Assembly (NCBI GenBank): GCA_035236585.1
Contig: CP141132.1
Coordinates: 40,861,880-40,925,879, forward strand
DNA: 64,000 bases
Source: Warburgia ugandensis
Lineage: Eukaryota > Streptophyta > Magnoliopsida > Canellales > Canellaceae
Direction of reading: 5' to 3'
Positions 1 through 11,007 of this stretch are shown here, piece by piece. The notes under the pieces are model-generated. The model ran no database searches and was not told the origin of the DNA. It saw nothing but the letters and a program-made list of their open reading frames with translations. The stretch's first letter is position 1. Each line of letters begins with the position of its first letter. A program made the translations under genes and the position numbers.

Positions 1-2626
1 GCATTGGCTATCGAATGCTGAATAGGGTCACAGTGAGAAATAAATATCTTCCACATGTATTGATGACCTATTTGATCAACTGGAGTCAGTTCGTGTCTTT
101 TCCATGATCAATTTATGATTCAAATGCCATCAGTTCAGAGTCAGGGAAGACGATATTTCAAAGATAGCATTCAGAACTAGGTATGGACAGTATGAGGTCA
201 TTTGGGTTGATGAATGCCCAAGCTACATTTATGAACCTCATGAATAGAGTCTTCAAAGGCTATCTAGATAAATTTGTTATAGTATTTGTGGATGATATTA
301 TAGTCTACTTGGAAAATCTTGAGGGGCATTGAGAACACTTATAATTGGTGCTAGATACACATAGGGCAAACCTATTGTACACAAAGTATAGCAAGTGTTA
401 ATTTTGGTGGGAGGAAGTGAACTTTCTAGGTCATGTTAATCCTAAACATGGCATTGGGGTCGACCTAACAAAAGTTAAAACGGTGGAAAAATGGGATACA
501 CCTAGAATAGTGATAGAAATAAGGAGTTTTATAGGCCTTATAGGATATTACCATAGATTTATGGAAGGATTTTTGTGCATTGCCTTACCCCTAACCAAAT
601 TGACATGAAAGGACATGAAGTTCATATGGGATGATGCATGTAAAGAAAGCTTCAAAAAATTAAAGGGGAAGCTGATCATTGCACTAGTACTCTCATTACC
701 ATCAGCCAATGGAGGTTTAGTGAACTATAGTGATGCCTTTGGAAAGGACCAGGATGTATGCTTATCCTAAACAGGAATGTGATTGCCTATGCCTCTCAAC
801 AATTGAAAATACATGAGGTCAATTATCCTACCCACAACTTGGAACTTGCTATGATAGTTTTTGCCTTAAAGATCTAGACATAGTATTTGTACAGAGAAAA
901 GTTTGATGTGTTCATAGACCATAAAAGTCTTAAGTACATCCTTTTGCAACAATACTTGAGCATGATATAGAGGAGATGGATGGAGTATTTGAAAGATTAT
1001 AAATTCATTATTCAATACCATCTAGGGAAGTCTAATGTAGATGTGGATGCTTTAAGCCGAAAGATGCAAGGAATATGTACAAACTTACTTTCCAAGAGAT
1101 GTAAGTTGCTATAGAAGGTAATAGGGTGCAGACCCAAGGTAGGTCATGGAAGATCCTTCATAGCAAATTTGGCCATGAGATCCACTGTAAGTGAGAAAGT
1201 TAGGCAAATGTAGAAGAATGATGCTGAGGTATAAGCAATAGTTGGGAAACTTGGGTTTGCCAAGGAGACAAATGATGGTGTTCACATGCAAGGGAGATTG
1301 GTAGTGCCAGTAAATGATGAAATAAGGCAAGAAATTGTTTGAGAGGCACATCAATCTCAATATACTATTCATCTTGGTGGTACAAAGATGTATCAAGATT
1401 TGAAGAGACATTTCTTGTGGAATGGTATGGAAAAAGATGTAGGAGAATTTGTAGCATGATGCTTGATTTGTCAACAAGTTAAGGCTGAGCACCAAAGATC
1501 GGCTAGACTATTACAACCACTCGAGCTCCCATAATGGAATTGGGACCATATTACTATGGATTTCATAGTGGTATTGCCCAAGACACTAAGGGAGCATGAT
1601 ATGATATGCGTAATCTTAGATTGGCTAACCAAATTGGCACACTTTCTTCCTATTCAAAAAAAAAATAGTCCATTGATAGTTTGTCTCAGTTGTATATTAA
1701 GGAAGTGGTGAGTTTACACAGGATACCACTGAGTATCATTTCTGATAGGGACAGTTGTTTCACCTCATAGTTATGGAAGTCAGTGCAAAAGTATTGGGAT
1801 CTTCATTAAATTATAATACAGTCTTCCATCCTCATACCAACGAATAATCTAAATGAACAATTGAAACTTTGGACGACATGTTGAGGGCATGCACAATTGA
1901 CTGGATGGATAGTTGGGATGAGAGCCTACCATTAGTTGAATTTGCATACAACAACATTTTCCATTCAAGCATAGGTATAACTCTATACAAAGTGCTTTAT
2001 AGGAGACCTTGTCATTCACTTATGTGCTGGAATGAAGTGGGTGAAAATAGAATTATACAGTCAGAGGTGGTACAATAGTGTGCAACCAAGGTGAAACTTA
2101 TACAGAGACAATTTCTCACAGCTCAAAGTCGATAGAAGAGGTACGCTGATAAACGATGGTGCCAATTGGAATTTGAAGTTGGAGACCATATGTTCTTGAA
2201 GATTTCTCCAATTAAGCTGTTATGAGGTTTATTATGAAAGGAAAACTTAGTCCTTGGTTTATAGACCCATTCAAGGTTCTGGATAGAATTGGTTTGACTG
2301 CGTATAGACCTTGCCACCACAGTTATCCGAAGTTCACAATGTTTTTCATATATTTATGTTGCGGGATCTCGTATATGTACTTGAGCGGGTACTAGTTGAG
2401 TTATACTCGGCCTTAACTTTGGAAAAAAGCCAATTTTAATTCTAGATAAGAAGGTCAAGATGTTGTAAAATAAAGAGATTTCACTAGTTAAGATTTTAGG
2501 GAGGAATGCATTGTTGGAGAGGAAACTTGGGAAGTGAAATTGGAAATGAGGGACAGATATCTTGAACTCTATAGTGAGTTGTGATTTACTAAATTTCAAT
2601 GTTGAAATTCTTTGTAGGGGTAATGG
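1..2626 (+). mobile_element. Element A: Ty3/gypsy chromovirus pol remnant (RT, RNase H, integrase, chromodomain)
   Basis: This is the downstream part of a chromovirus pol; the upstream part and the 5' LTR lie outside the window. Visible in order are reverse transcriptase (the FVDD catalytic motif at about 285-296 and a short-finger block with NFLGHV near 420), RNase H (YASQQLK near 788-810), the integrase zinc-finger region (HLGGTKMY near 1370), the integrase core (MDFIVVLP near 1555; ISDRDS near 1740; LDDMLRAC near 1870), and a C-terminal tail ending in a chromodomain-like stretch (about 2430-2580). The order RT-RH-IN-chromodomain is that of Ty3/gypsy, and the closest fit among plant lineages is Tekay/Del. 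It is a fossil with many breaks and cannot encode a working polyprotein. It is followed directly by a purine tract and the 3' LTR. Confidence 0.9.
2611..2626 (+). other. Polypurine tract of element A
   Basis: A G-rich stretch (TTTGTAGGGGTAATGG) lies immediately before the TGTAACACCCC start of the 3' LTR. Equivalent tracts occupy the same place in B, E and F, each preceded by a related AATTTC...GAAATT sequence. This supports common ancestry and fixes the LTR boundary. Confidence 0.75.
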
Positions 2627-3216
2627 TGTAACACCCCTAATTTTTTATAATGAAATTAAATAAATATTGAAATTTAGAATTTCAATGAAAATCAGGCTAG
2701 AATATTAGGGTTATGAAATATGCACTTCTCATAGAAGTGGAATTAAGGTATGAGCGATGTATAATTGAAAACATATACGATGGACGCTTCAAAATGACTG
2801 TAAGCACGATGATTTCTAAATACGGATGAAAAGTCTGTATTTTTCTTCATTTTAATGAATGAAATGGAAAAATAGTAATTTCACAAATAATCAAGACCTG
2901 AGACATCCAAATCTGGAATGTACTAGGAAATACGAATCCAACGCCCCTAAGTACGCTCAATTCCGAGCTCAGGAGAATAAAATGGATTTTTCTCCATAAA
3001 GGGCAATTTGGTCTTTTCACACTCATGTGGGGCCAACATGGGGCCCACAAGGAACCCACAAAGGAATCCAACGTCTGGAAAACATGCAATCATTAGTCAA
3101 ACCACTATTACCTGCTAGTGGAGAAGGAGGTGGTAGTGGGAATCTAATATACATAAAATAATAAAAAGGAGAAAACATAATGATTGCATGTTATTATGAA
3201 AACCACTCAAAACCTC

Positions 3217-3225
3217 TATAAATAG
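3217..3225 (+). promoter_or_regulatory. LTR promoter TATA box (element A)
   Basis: TATAAATAG, about 590 bp into the LTR. The same motif sits at the matching place in LTR G (58400-58408) and, on the minus strand, in both LTRs of B. Transcription would start some 30 bp downstream, which makes U3 only about 0.6 kb long. Confidence 0.65.
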
Positions 3226-5726
3226 ACCTCGAAAAAATTATAAAAAATGTTCTAAAAATCATTCACAAGGTCCCTTGTTATGTTGCAAAAATTCAGCTCC
3301 AAAAACCTCCCCAAACTCCCCCAACTTTCTTCGTTTTCTTCTCTTATTTTTTTTCACTCAGGGCGTGTCCACAGACGCACCCGCCTCTCCAGACTGAGTG
3401 GAGAAGTCGGGCGCATCCCGAGATGCATCGTCCCCGACGAAATAGGTTTCTTCCTAGGAAACCCTATTTCAATTAGACGTCGATTTATAACCATTGAAAC
3501 CCCATCTCTACCATTGGATATGTTCGGACAAGGGCTATTTACAAAGGTCCCTTGATTTTATGATGATCCACCTCTTGGATTGCCAGAAAAATGAAAACGA
3601 AGGGCAACCCAGTAAGGGTTACCGTCTTCAACAATATCTTCAAGCTATTATGGCCAATCAGGCCATCCAACGGTAATCTTGCACCGTTGGGAGTCTTAAA
3701 AATAGGGTTTTCTTCAAAAACCCCATGGATATACACATTCTACGGCAACGGGGATGAAGAATATCTCCCTGTATGTTTTATCCAGCGTCTAGGGTTTCTG
3801 CATCTTCTCTGGCTGGTTTTTTCTTCTTCTCTGGTGAGATCCTCCTCCCCAGACGGGTACAGGTAGGTGCATCTCCACTTCTACTTTCAATTCCGGTAAG
3901 CTAGCATGGCTTTCCGACCATGAAGAGATCTCCCCAGCCATAGTTCCGTCGGAGATGATGGATCCGGCTTGGGTAGTGGAGATCTCATCACAGACGGCTC
4001 AGATGAATCTTCTGAGCCGTTGGATGACTTTTTGGGGTCCCAAAATCCCAGGGCATGAAATCTGGGCATCAGATGTTACTAGATGGAGGAGATCCAGTGA
4101 CAGGAGATCTGACGGTCTAGATCGGACCGTCTCGCCTGTAGCAGGTCACCTCTACCCAGACACTTGGGATAGGCAGTTACAAGTGCGGGACGCTGCCTGT
4201 AACCCATATTTAATCGAGACCGTCTATATTTTTAACTGAAATTTGTATTTCTTCAATTCAGATCTCTATAGGACTCTGATTTTAGATCAGAAAGTTTCTG
4301 CAGATTCCTTGTCACTTGATCTAGATATTGAATATATTATATCCATGTTTCAAGTTGTGATTTTATATGTTATTTGTGAAAATCAGTATCCATGATCATA
4401 GATCATGGATCAGATGACCTTAAAAGACAAATCTGAACTAATGGATGTCTTCATAGACACTCTAATACCTTAGGATCATATTCACAATAAGATTTATGTT
4501 CTTATATATGAATTAATTGATAAAAAATAGAAAAGATGAAATTCAGCCCTTAAAACGGGCTAAAATATTGAAATATTAATTCTGACTTTAATTGAACTCT
4601 GATTTTAGATCAAAAACTTTATTTGGAATAATGTTGAAGTTATTAATTCACTGAAATTATTAGATCGTGTTTTTAAGTAGTATTTACATGATCCAAATTG
4701 AGATTGAAAAGTTGGGATGGATTCCTTGTGATAATTCAAATGGACTGAGCTTATAAAATTTTTATTTTAATTAATTAAAATTTCTGTAATTAAGTGGATA
4801 AGTAACTAATATCCTTGATCTACAAGATCTAGGATGATCAGACCACAAATACCTTATTGGATGATTATTTTATAACATAATAAATAATATCAGTGGATTA
4901 AATTGTATTTATTAGGCAGATCTTAAGAGATCTAGCCTTAAGGGTTACTAAAACCCTTAAAATTGAATAGTATCTCCTAGATCAAGATGATCCAGGATGA
5001 TTGGACAGCATGGATGTATTTTGATGATGATCTTGAGATAGGATCATAGGTATTTAATGAAGGGATGATGTGGATTTGGGCTAGATCAAGATCTATGACC
5101 TTAAATGGTACAAAGTAACATAAGATCTCCTTGATCGGGTAGATCAGGGAAGATCAAATCAATGGATGAGATAAATCTAGGATTTAATAATTAAATTACA
5201 TCAATATAATATGTTGGATCTAAAATAAAACGAAGGATCAAGATCTAAACCTTAAAAGGATGAAGGATGACTATGGATCAATTAAGACCGTTGGATCATG
5301 ATAACATGTTAGATTTCTATTTCAATTATTGAACATTAAGATAATTGTCTTTCATTTCTTAGTTGAATTAATTATTTAATTGGTTATTTAATTGTTTATT
5401 TAAGTGTTTAGTTACTTATTATTTATGCTTTAAACTTATGCTTCAATGCTTAAGTAATTGTAATTTCATTGAAATGGTAATTAAATGAAAGTAGAAGGAA
5501 GGGACATTCACATAGAATGTATGACATGGATTTAATGATAGTAAGGACCATAGTTAGTAGGATAATATTAGGAATATAAATTCCTTGGTCCAACTTAGGA
5601 AAATAATAAATCTCCATGAATGACATTTTAATTCATGGATTTAATTAAAAACAATTAGAAAGAATACTTAGGATTAAATGCCCATAGGAACCTTATGAAA
5701 GGTTGAGTTAGGGTCAAGCTAGTGAA

Positions 5727-6000
5727 TGATGGACATAGTGGTTAAGGGGGTTATCTAATAGGGCCACGCTCTCCACCCACCTTCCGTTGACGTTTGTGAG
5801 GTTTAAATGCCTCCTTACATGAGGATTGAAGTAGCCACTTTGTGTTCAACCATTTAACTAGTAAGCCTTAGCCAATTTGACATAAGAGGAGCAATCTAGA
5901 CTTAGAATGAAATAAGCTACCCTCAACCAATAAAACATTAATTGGTTGAGTAATAATAATGAGAGCATAAAATGTAGTAAATCATCTAATCTTGATAAAA
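5727..6000 (+). repeat. Highly conserved LTR block (about 270 bp)
   Basis: This stretch is markedly better preserved between copies than the flanking LTR sequence. It recurs at about 60783-61045 (G), and in reverse at about 12770-13010 (C) and 22010-22260 (B). It contains AGTGGTTAAGGGGGTTATC and the small inverted repeat GAGG...CCTC, then a run ending near AACATTAATTGGTTGAG. It carries no open frame shared by the copies. Confidence 0.7.
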
Positions 6001-6504
6001 AATGGAAATCAAGATAAGGATGCTCAAACAAGATCCATAGGATCTTGGATGATCAAAAATAAATACTAATGTAGTATTGTATTACATGTGTATCTGTATA
6101 GTATGTATGCTTATGTGGAAGAACATAGATAGAAAATCCCAAACCCTTGATCAAATTTAATTCAAGGAAAATTAGGGTGTCATCTATAGGAATACATACT
6201 TGAATAGGGAAATAACCTTATACATATGGTTTGATAGATGGATGAATCCAGACCATAATGGACATTGTGGAAGAATACACTGGAGATGTATGAATCAAAA
6301 TACTACTTTGAGGTAGGTGGATATACAATGATATATTAGAGATTCATGTATAGATATACATGATTATCTGTCTAAAAATATAGACCTTCATTATATCAGT
6401 ATGCTTAGTACCTTAGCATAGTCATGATCCAAACAAGTAGTCCAAAACTTATGATCCAAAATAGATGATCCAACTAAGTGATCCAACTAAGTGATCTAAA
6501 ATAC

Positions 6505-6720
6505 ATGATCAAATTAAGGGATCCAAAACATATGATCCAATTAAAGGATCTGAAACAAATGATCCAATTAAGGGATCCAAAACAAATGATCCAATTAAGG
6601 GATCGAAAACATATGATCCAATTATGGGATCCAAAACATATGATCCAATTAAGGGATCCAAAACATATGATCCAATTGAGGGATCCAAAACATATGATCC
6701 AATTAAGTGATCCAATACAC
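6505..6720 (+). repeat. 27-bp minisatellite, 8 copies, in LTR of A
   Basis: Eight consecutive 27-bp units start with ATG at 6505, 6532, 6559, 6586, 6613, 6640, 6667 and 6694. Each carries two GATC sites (ATGATCCAATT and GGGATCCAAAACAT). Degenerate GATCCAA-rich sequence extends on both sides (about 6424-6840). Because 27 is divisible by three, the array stays open in several frames on both strands (for example a repeating MIQLRDPKH), but this is a by-product of the period. LTR G has only a short irregular version at about 61477-61600. Confidence 0.92.
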
Positions 6721-7194
6721 ATTGATCAAACAAAGTGATCCAAAATATGGGATCTAACCAAATGATCAAACAAAGTGATCCAAAACATGGGATCTAACTA
6801 AATGATCAAACAAAGAGATCTAACCTCATAATCTAATCTACTTGATCTAATTTAATGATCAAGTATAATGAGGAGAAAGTACTAAGATATGGAGACTAAG
6901 GAAACCCTAAGAATAGGGTATGTACAATATTCCAGCCTTAGTTAAACAGACAAATCGTCTAATATGTACAATATATTTTCCATACAAGTATGGAGACTTG
7001 TGGATTTTGATTTACATAGAGATAGAGACTGGGGATGCTATGCTAGGGAAGTTATGAGGGTTTGACCACCCACTTCCTGAAACTTATATGATGATACCAT
7101 GCCCAAAGAGAGGCTAAATGTTGGGTGGGGTAGTAATGGGAAGGCCCCACTGTGACAACCATGGTCCACCCCATGAGGACATGGATTGATAATT

Positions 7195-7213
7195 CCACAG
7201 TTGGTGTCAGTGG
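7195..7213 (+). other. Conserved CCAC/GTGG hairpin with primer-site-like TGGTGTCAG (LTR A)
   Basis: CCACAGTTGGTGTCAGTGG can fold with CCAC pairing to GTGG. The loop side resembles the start of the iMet primer-binding site (TGGTATCAGAGC). The G copy (61966-61984) and C copy (11881-11899, minus) read TGGTATCAG exactly. Related modules occur in B, D, E and F. Confidence 0.6.
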
Positions 7214-7376
7214 AGGATTATACAGTTATCTGGGCGCGCTGTACGAATTGAGGCTGTAAGCATAGTATTCCTAATGTATTTTGCATTATGATGCACATAT
7301 GATAGGCATAGTATGATGCCATGGCATGATGATATGCCATTACATGAGTTCCTAGAATGAACACCCCATATGATAA

Positions 7377-7600
7377 TTGGCTAGGTATTGCTCTCCTAAG
7401 TGGGAGTATAGCCAGGGGAAGGAACAACTATGGCATGATGATATGCTATTACATGAGTTCCTAGAATGAAAACCCTGTATGAGGATTGGTTAGGTATTGC
7501 TCTCCTATGTAAGAGTATAGCCAGGGGAAGGAACAAGTGTTGAATAATCTTTGGCTAGGTATTGCTCTCCTAAGTCGGAGTATAGCCAGGGAAAGTAACA
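7377..7600 (+). repeat. Three copies of a hairpin repeat in LTR A
   Basis: Copies of TTGGCTAGGTATTGCTCTCC...GGGAGTATAGCCAGG begin at 7377, 7486 and 7551. Each can fold: GGCTA pairs with TAGCC and CTCC with GGAG. The first two copies lie in a larger 109-bp direct duplication that also repeats ATGGCATGATGATATGC (7321 and 7430). LTRs G (about 62144-62186) and C (about 11690-11740, minus) each carry one copy, so A has expanded it. Confidence 0.85.
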
Positions 7601-8054
7601 AGTTTTGAGCAATCTTCACTATATTAACTAATTTGTCATGTACTACATAAATAATGTATATACTCTATGTGGAGAGGCCTCAAGAATGGATGGCTATGAT
7701 GAAATAAGGATTGAGGTATGTATTCTTATATTGATGAAATAGTATGCTTTTGTATTCCCTTACCAAGCATAGCTTGCTGAGGTATTGTACATGTTTCCAT
7801 GTTTACAATACCTCAAATACAAAGAAGGAGGGTTAGAAGCTCAAGACTATAGAAGACTTAAGAAGATGTGGATGAATAATCAAACAAGATACCTCCTCTT
7901 GAAGACAAGTATTTTATTTGAGGGAATTGTATTGTACTGAGAGTTTTTAATGTATGGTGAGGTTTGTAAATTTTGGATTATGTAATTTGGACAGGTATTG
8001 TGCGATACTGTTTTGTCTTTGTCTTGTGAACCACTTGATGGATCCTGGAAGTTT

Positions 8055-8060
8055 AATAAA
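8055..8060 (+). terminator. LTR polyadenylation signal (element A)
   Basis: AATAAA within GTTTAATAAAAT, about 205 bp before the LTR end. The same signal and context are kept at 62644-62649 (G) and on the minus strand at 14277-14282 and 20381-20386 (B). Conservation in otherwise drifting sequence supports it as the working poly(A) signal of this family. Confidence 0.55.
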
Positions 8061-8263
8061 ATCATATTCCTTCAATGGAATTTTATTTTGTACACAAATT
8101 GTACTAATGTTATGTATGAAATGGTGACTTGGGTTTTCAAAACAAGTTTAAAAAGAAAAGAATTTTCGCTGCTTTGTTTTGCAAAATTTTTTTACTAAGG
8201 GGACGCCCTTGTCTTTGAAAAATATATTATAAAATGTGTTTCAAAAACCTGGGTCGTTACAAA

Positions 8264-11007
8264 TGTTTTAATGGCCTAAATTTTGGACCACTATTTTATT
8301 GTATTTATGAAAATTTTTATTGAACAAAAGATGAAAATTTTAAAATTTTGAATCCTAGAAGAGTAATTTTTATGAAAATAAAATCAAGTGACAATACCTT
8401 AATAATTGGTTTTTATTTAGAAAATGGAAACTAACAAACTAAAAACACTAAAAATGGAGTTCGGACAAGAAAGTTACATAAATTTTAATTATAAGGGTAT
8501 TTTAGTAATTTCATTGTCGACCCCATTTACATGTTTTTAAATAAGAAATGCTAGGCTTAGAGGGGGTCATTTTTGGTAATGACACACCCTACGGTAGATC
8601 ACCCACGGGCGACTACATCACCTTACACAATTTCCCTCTTCCTCGCCCAAAAAGCAAGCCTGATAGTCACACACCTGCTAGTGGGAAGGGCGGACCACCA
8701 ACAATAAAGGGCACTCCCACTCCTACACTTGATGCCTCTCCTACTTTATCTTACCCCCAACTCCATCTCCCCTTGCTTTTCCATTGTCGGTGTCGATTAG
8801 GATAGACTAGCCAACGGTAGGTCACGCACCTCACTCCCCAATCTCTCTCTCCTTTTTCCTCCTATTTTCCATCTCTTTTCTTCTCCTCTTTCCCTTTCCC
8901 TACATTGTTTCTGGCTATGGTAACCTCAGTAATTCTTTGGTTTCAGTGACAGGCCCCCAAATGATGGTGGATCAACAATTTGACATTGCCGTTGGGTTAC
9001 CCGTGAAGAGGGGATAAAAAATCCTCTAGCTATTTCGGGATCAGAGCAAGTTTCACCGATGATCGGGTTAAGATTCTAAATTCGGTGACTTCAAGTTTTT
9101 GGGAAAATATTTGATGATAAAAGCCCCTTTTCTAGCATTAAATGATCATGGAATGACTCAAAAAATTGATAGTTGTGAAGGTGAATGCCCGATCTACAAC
9201 CCCTTTCAAAGAAAGGCTAATTTGATGTAAAAAACATCACCAATGGTGGTTGTACTAGTCACCTTCTCCGGCAATGGCCAATCACCACCGGTGACACAAA
9301 ATATTAAGCTAGAAAGTTTGGTCCTAGGATTTTTAGCCTGATCTTCCCAATGGGAAGGTCAAATCCCTGAATAAGGCTCATCTGACTGTTCAAATCAGAT
9401 CTGATCCCGATCTAAGATTTTTGACATGCGATTTGCGATCTAACCATTCATTTTCAAAATCTTGATGATGTGAATGATATTAGGGGTATTTTAGCCACTA
9501 AATATTGGATCTTTAATTAAGATCTAGCTTGGAAACACACTAGCCAATGATCTGCAACCTATAAGGATAGATCTAACCATCAATCTGCAATGGAACTCAA
9601 TTTAACAAATTTGATAGCCTAATTATACCTAAGGAGGTATAATCTATAATGGGTCAGCATTCTTTAAGATGCATTAGAGCATTGATCAATGATCAATGAG
9701 ATAATAGGATGGATCCAACCGTACATCGTTTAAGATCTCCTAATTATAAGCTCTAAATGTCAATCCAAGGATAAAGGCCTATTTATTTGGCCTCTAATCA
9801 TTGATCTATGGTATGAGATGGTGGATCTATACACAAATCAACCATGATCTAAGGACATTGACCCTTGGATCACAGATCTAACCATTTATAAATAGAATCA
9901 AGGTTTAGATTTGTGTCTAAGCCTTTGATATGTGATTCGATTAATGATTGATGGAGAATTGGGGATTCTAGATTCATGCACAATCTTAATTAAGCAAAAT
10001 ACATTCCATAGATTAGTTTTCAAGATAAATTTTACTAGAAACCATGTAAACATGTGAATGGGAACTAATGATTGGATTCTTACATATAAAGTATGCCCAA
10101 GACCCTACAAATACCCTAAAGGTGACCTAGGATTGAACTAAAGGAAAACAGAAACAGAACCTAAGTAACATCCTCAAAGGTAGGTAATATGATACCATTA
10201 AGTCTCAATTGAATTTCAAAACTTAAAAAGTCTCCTTGGAACTATTTTTTAGTTTAGCATGTTTTTATGTGACGGTAAGGATAGCTATGCATACAATTTT
10301 AGTATATATGATTTTTATGGCACATATGTTTCGTTATACTTTAAACAATTAAACATATGGTATTCTTCCAATGATCATCTAAATTTATCTCCATGATTCA
10401 TATTTTCAATTGAAAATGTTATCATTGACATCTATCACTTTCAATTGTTATCCTTGAATGAAGAAGACAATTCCATATATGCAATAATTTCATGATTTGA
10501 AACTAATTTGCATAAATTACATGATTTTAGTGTATGCTAAACATAACATGACCCTATGTTATTTGTGTTTGGGATATATGTATATGTATATGTTTGTTCA
10601 AGTTAATAGGCCTGGTTGGCGCTATGCCAAGAGGTTCTATGAGGTGGCCTCTCGGCCTCTTACCACCACAAGTGGAGGTATCCATGCCCAAAGTGGCATT
10701 AGCTTTTCTCAACTGTTGTGATAGGAACAACCACTGGAGGTGGTCATGGCACACTTTCGAGACGTATGTGTGCTGGCTGTGTAGGGTGTGGTGGCTGGTC
10801 TCTAGATACTGGAGACACATGATTCAATGAGCTGGTCGTGAGCATAGTAGTCAATATGAATTTTATTTTGTGACCCCATGTATGGTGACCTTGTTATGGC
10901 CTTTACATGAGCACTCGTGACCAATCGGCTGATATGTTGCTAAGATGCCAATCTGCATGATGGTTGTTGTGAGCTTAAGAATTACCGACAGAAGATTTGA
11001 CCAATTA
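8264..11007 (+). repeat. LTR D, upstream part (chromovirus, same family as E)
   Basis: It starts TGTTTTAATGGCC next to the end of element A. It is collinear with the LTRs of element E: the GGGGGTCATTTT...AATGACAC stretch near 8560, the clustered GATCTAACC-type motifs at 9400-9960, and the module GCTATGCCAAGAGG...CCACCACAAGTGG at 10620-10675. It is interrupted at 11007 by solo LTR C, with target-site duplication AATTA. The remainder is at 26195-26881. The joined length is about 3.4 kb. No internal region is attached, so it is either a solo LTR or the remnant of one end of an element. Confidence 0.75.
10663..10675 (+). other. Conserved CCAC/GTGG hairpin in LTR D
   Basis: CCACCACAAGTGG followed by AGGTATCC. 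It is the counterpart of the modules in E (37019-37031 and 43178-43190), where TGGTATCAC or a close variant follows. About 160 bp downstream is GTGAGCATAGTAGTC, which is also shared with E and F. Confidence 0.55.

Larger units (their letters stand above)
2627..8261 (+). repeat. 3' LTR of element A (5.6 kb, TG...CA)
   Basis: The LTR begins TGTAACACCCCTAATTTT right after the purine tract and ends ...GGGTCGTTACA. It is collinear with solo LTR G (57821-62850) and with the minus-strand LTRs C and B, so all four are one LTR family. It is the longest copy because of a 27-bp minisatellite (6505-6720) and a multiplied hairpin (7377-7600). A TATA box lies about 590 bp from the start and AATAAA about 200 bp from the end, which implies a very long R region. 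The 5 bp after it (AATGT, 8262-8266) should match the flank of the 5' LTR outside the window. Confidence 0.88.

Noticed and set aside
5736-5811. tRNA or SINE gene suggested by AGTGGTTAAGG and GGTTTAAATGCC
   Set aside because: The B-box match is poor, no cloverleaf or acceptor stem can be drawn, and the block is only seen inside LTRs; kept as a conserved block only.
6478-6769. Open frames on both strands with a repeated nine-residue peptide
   Set aside because: They follow from the 27-bp minisatellite period; no start context, no conservation in LTR G, and the opposite strand is equally open.
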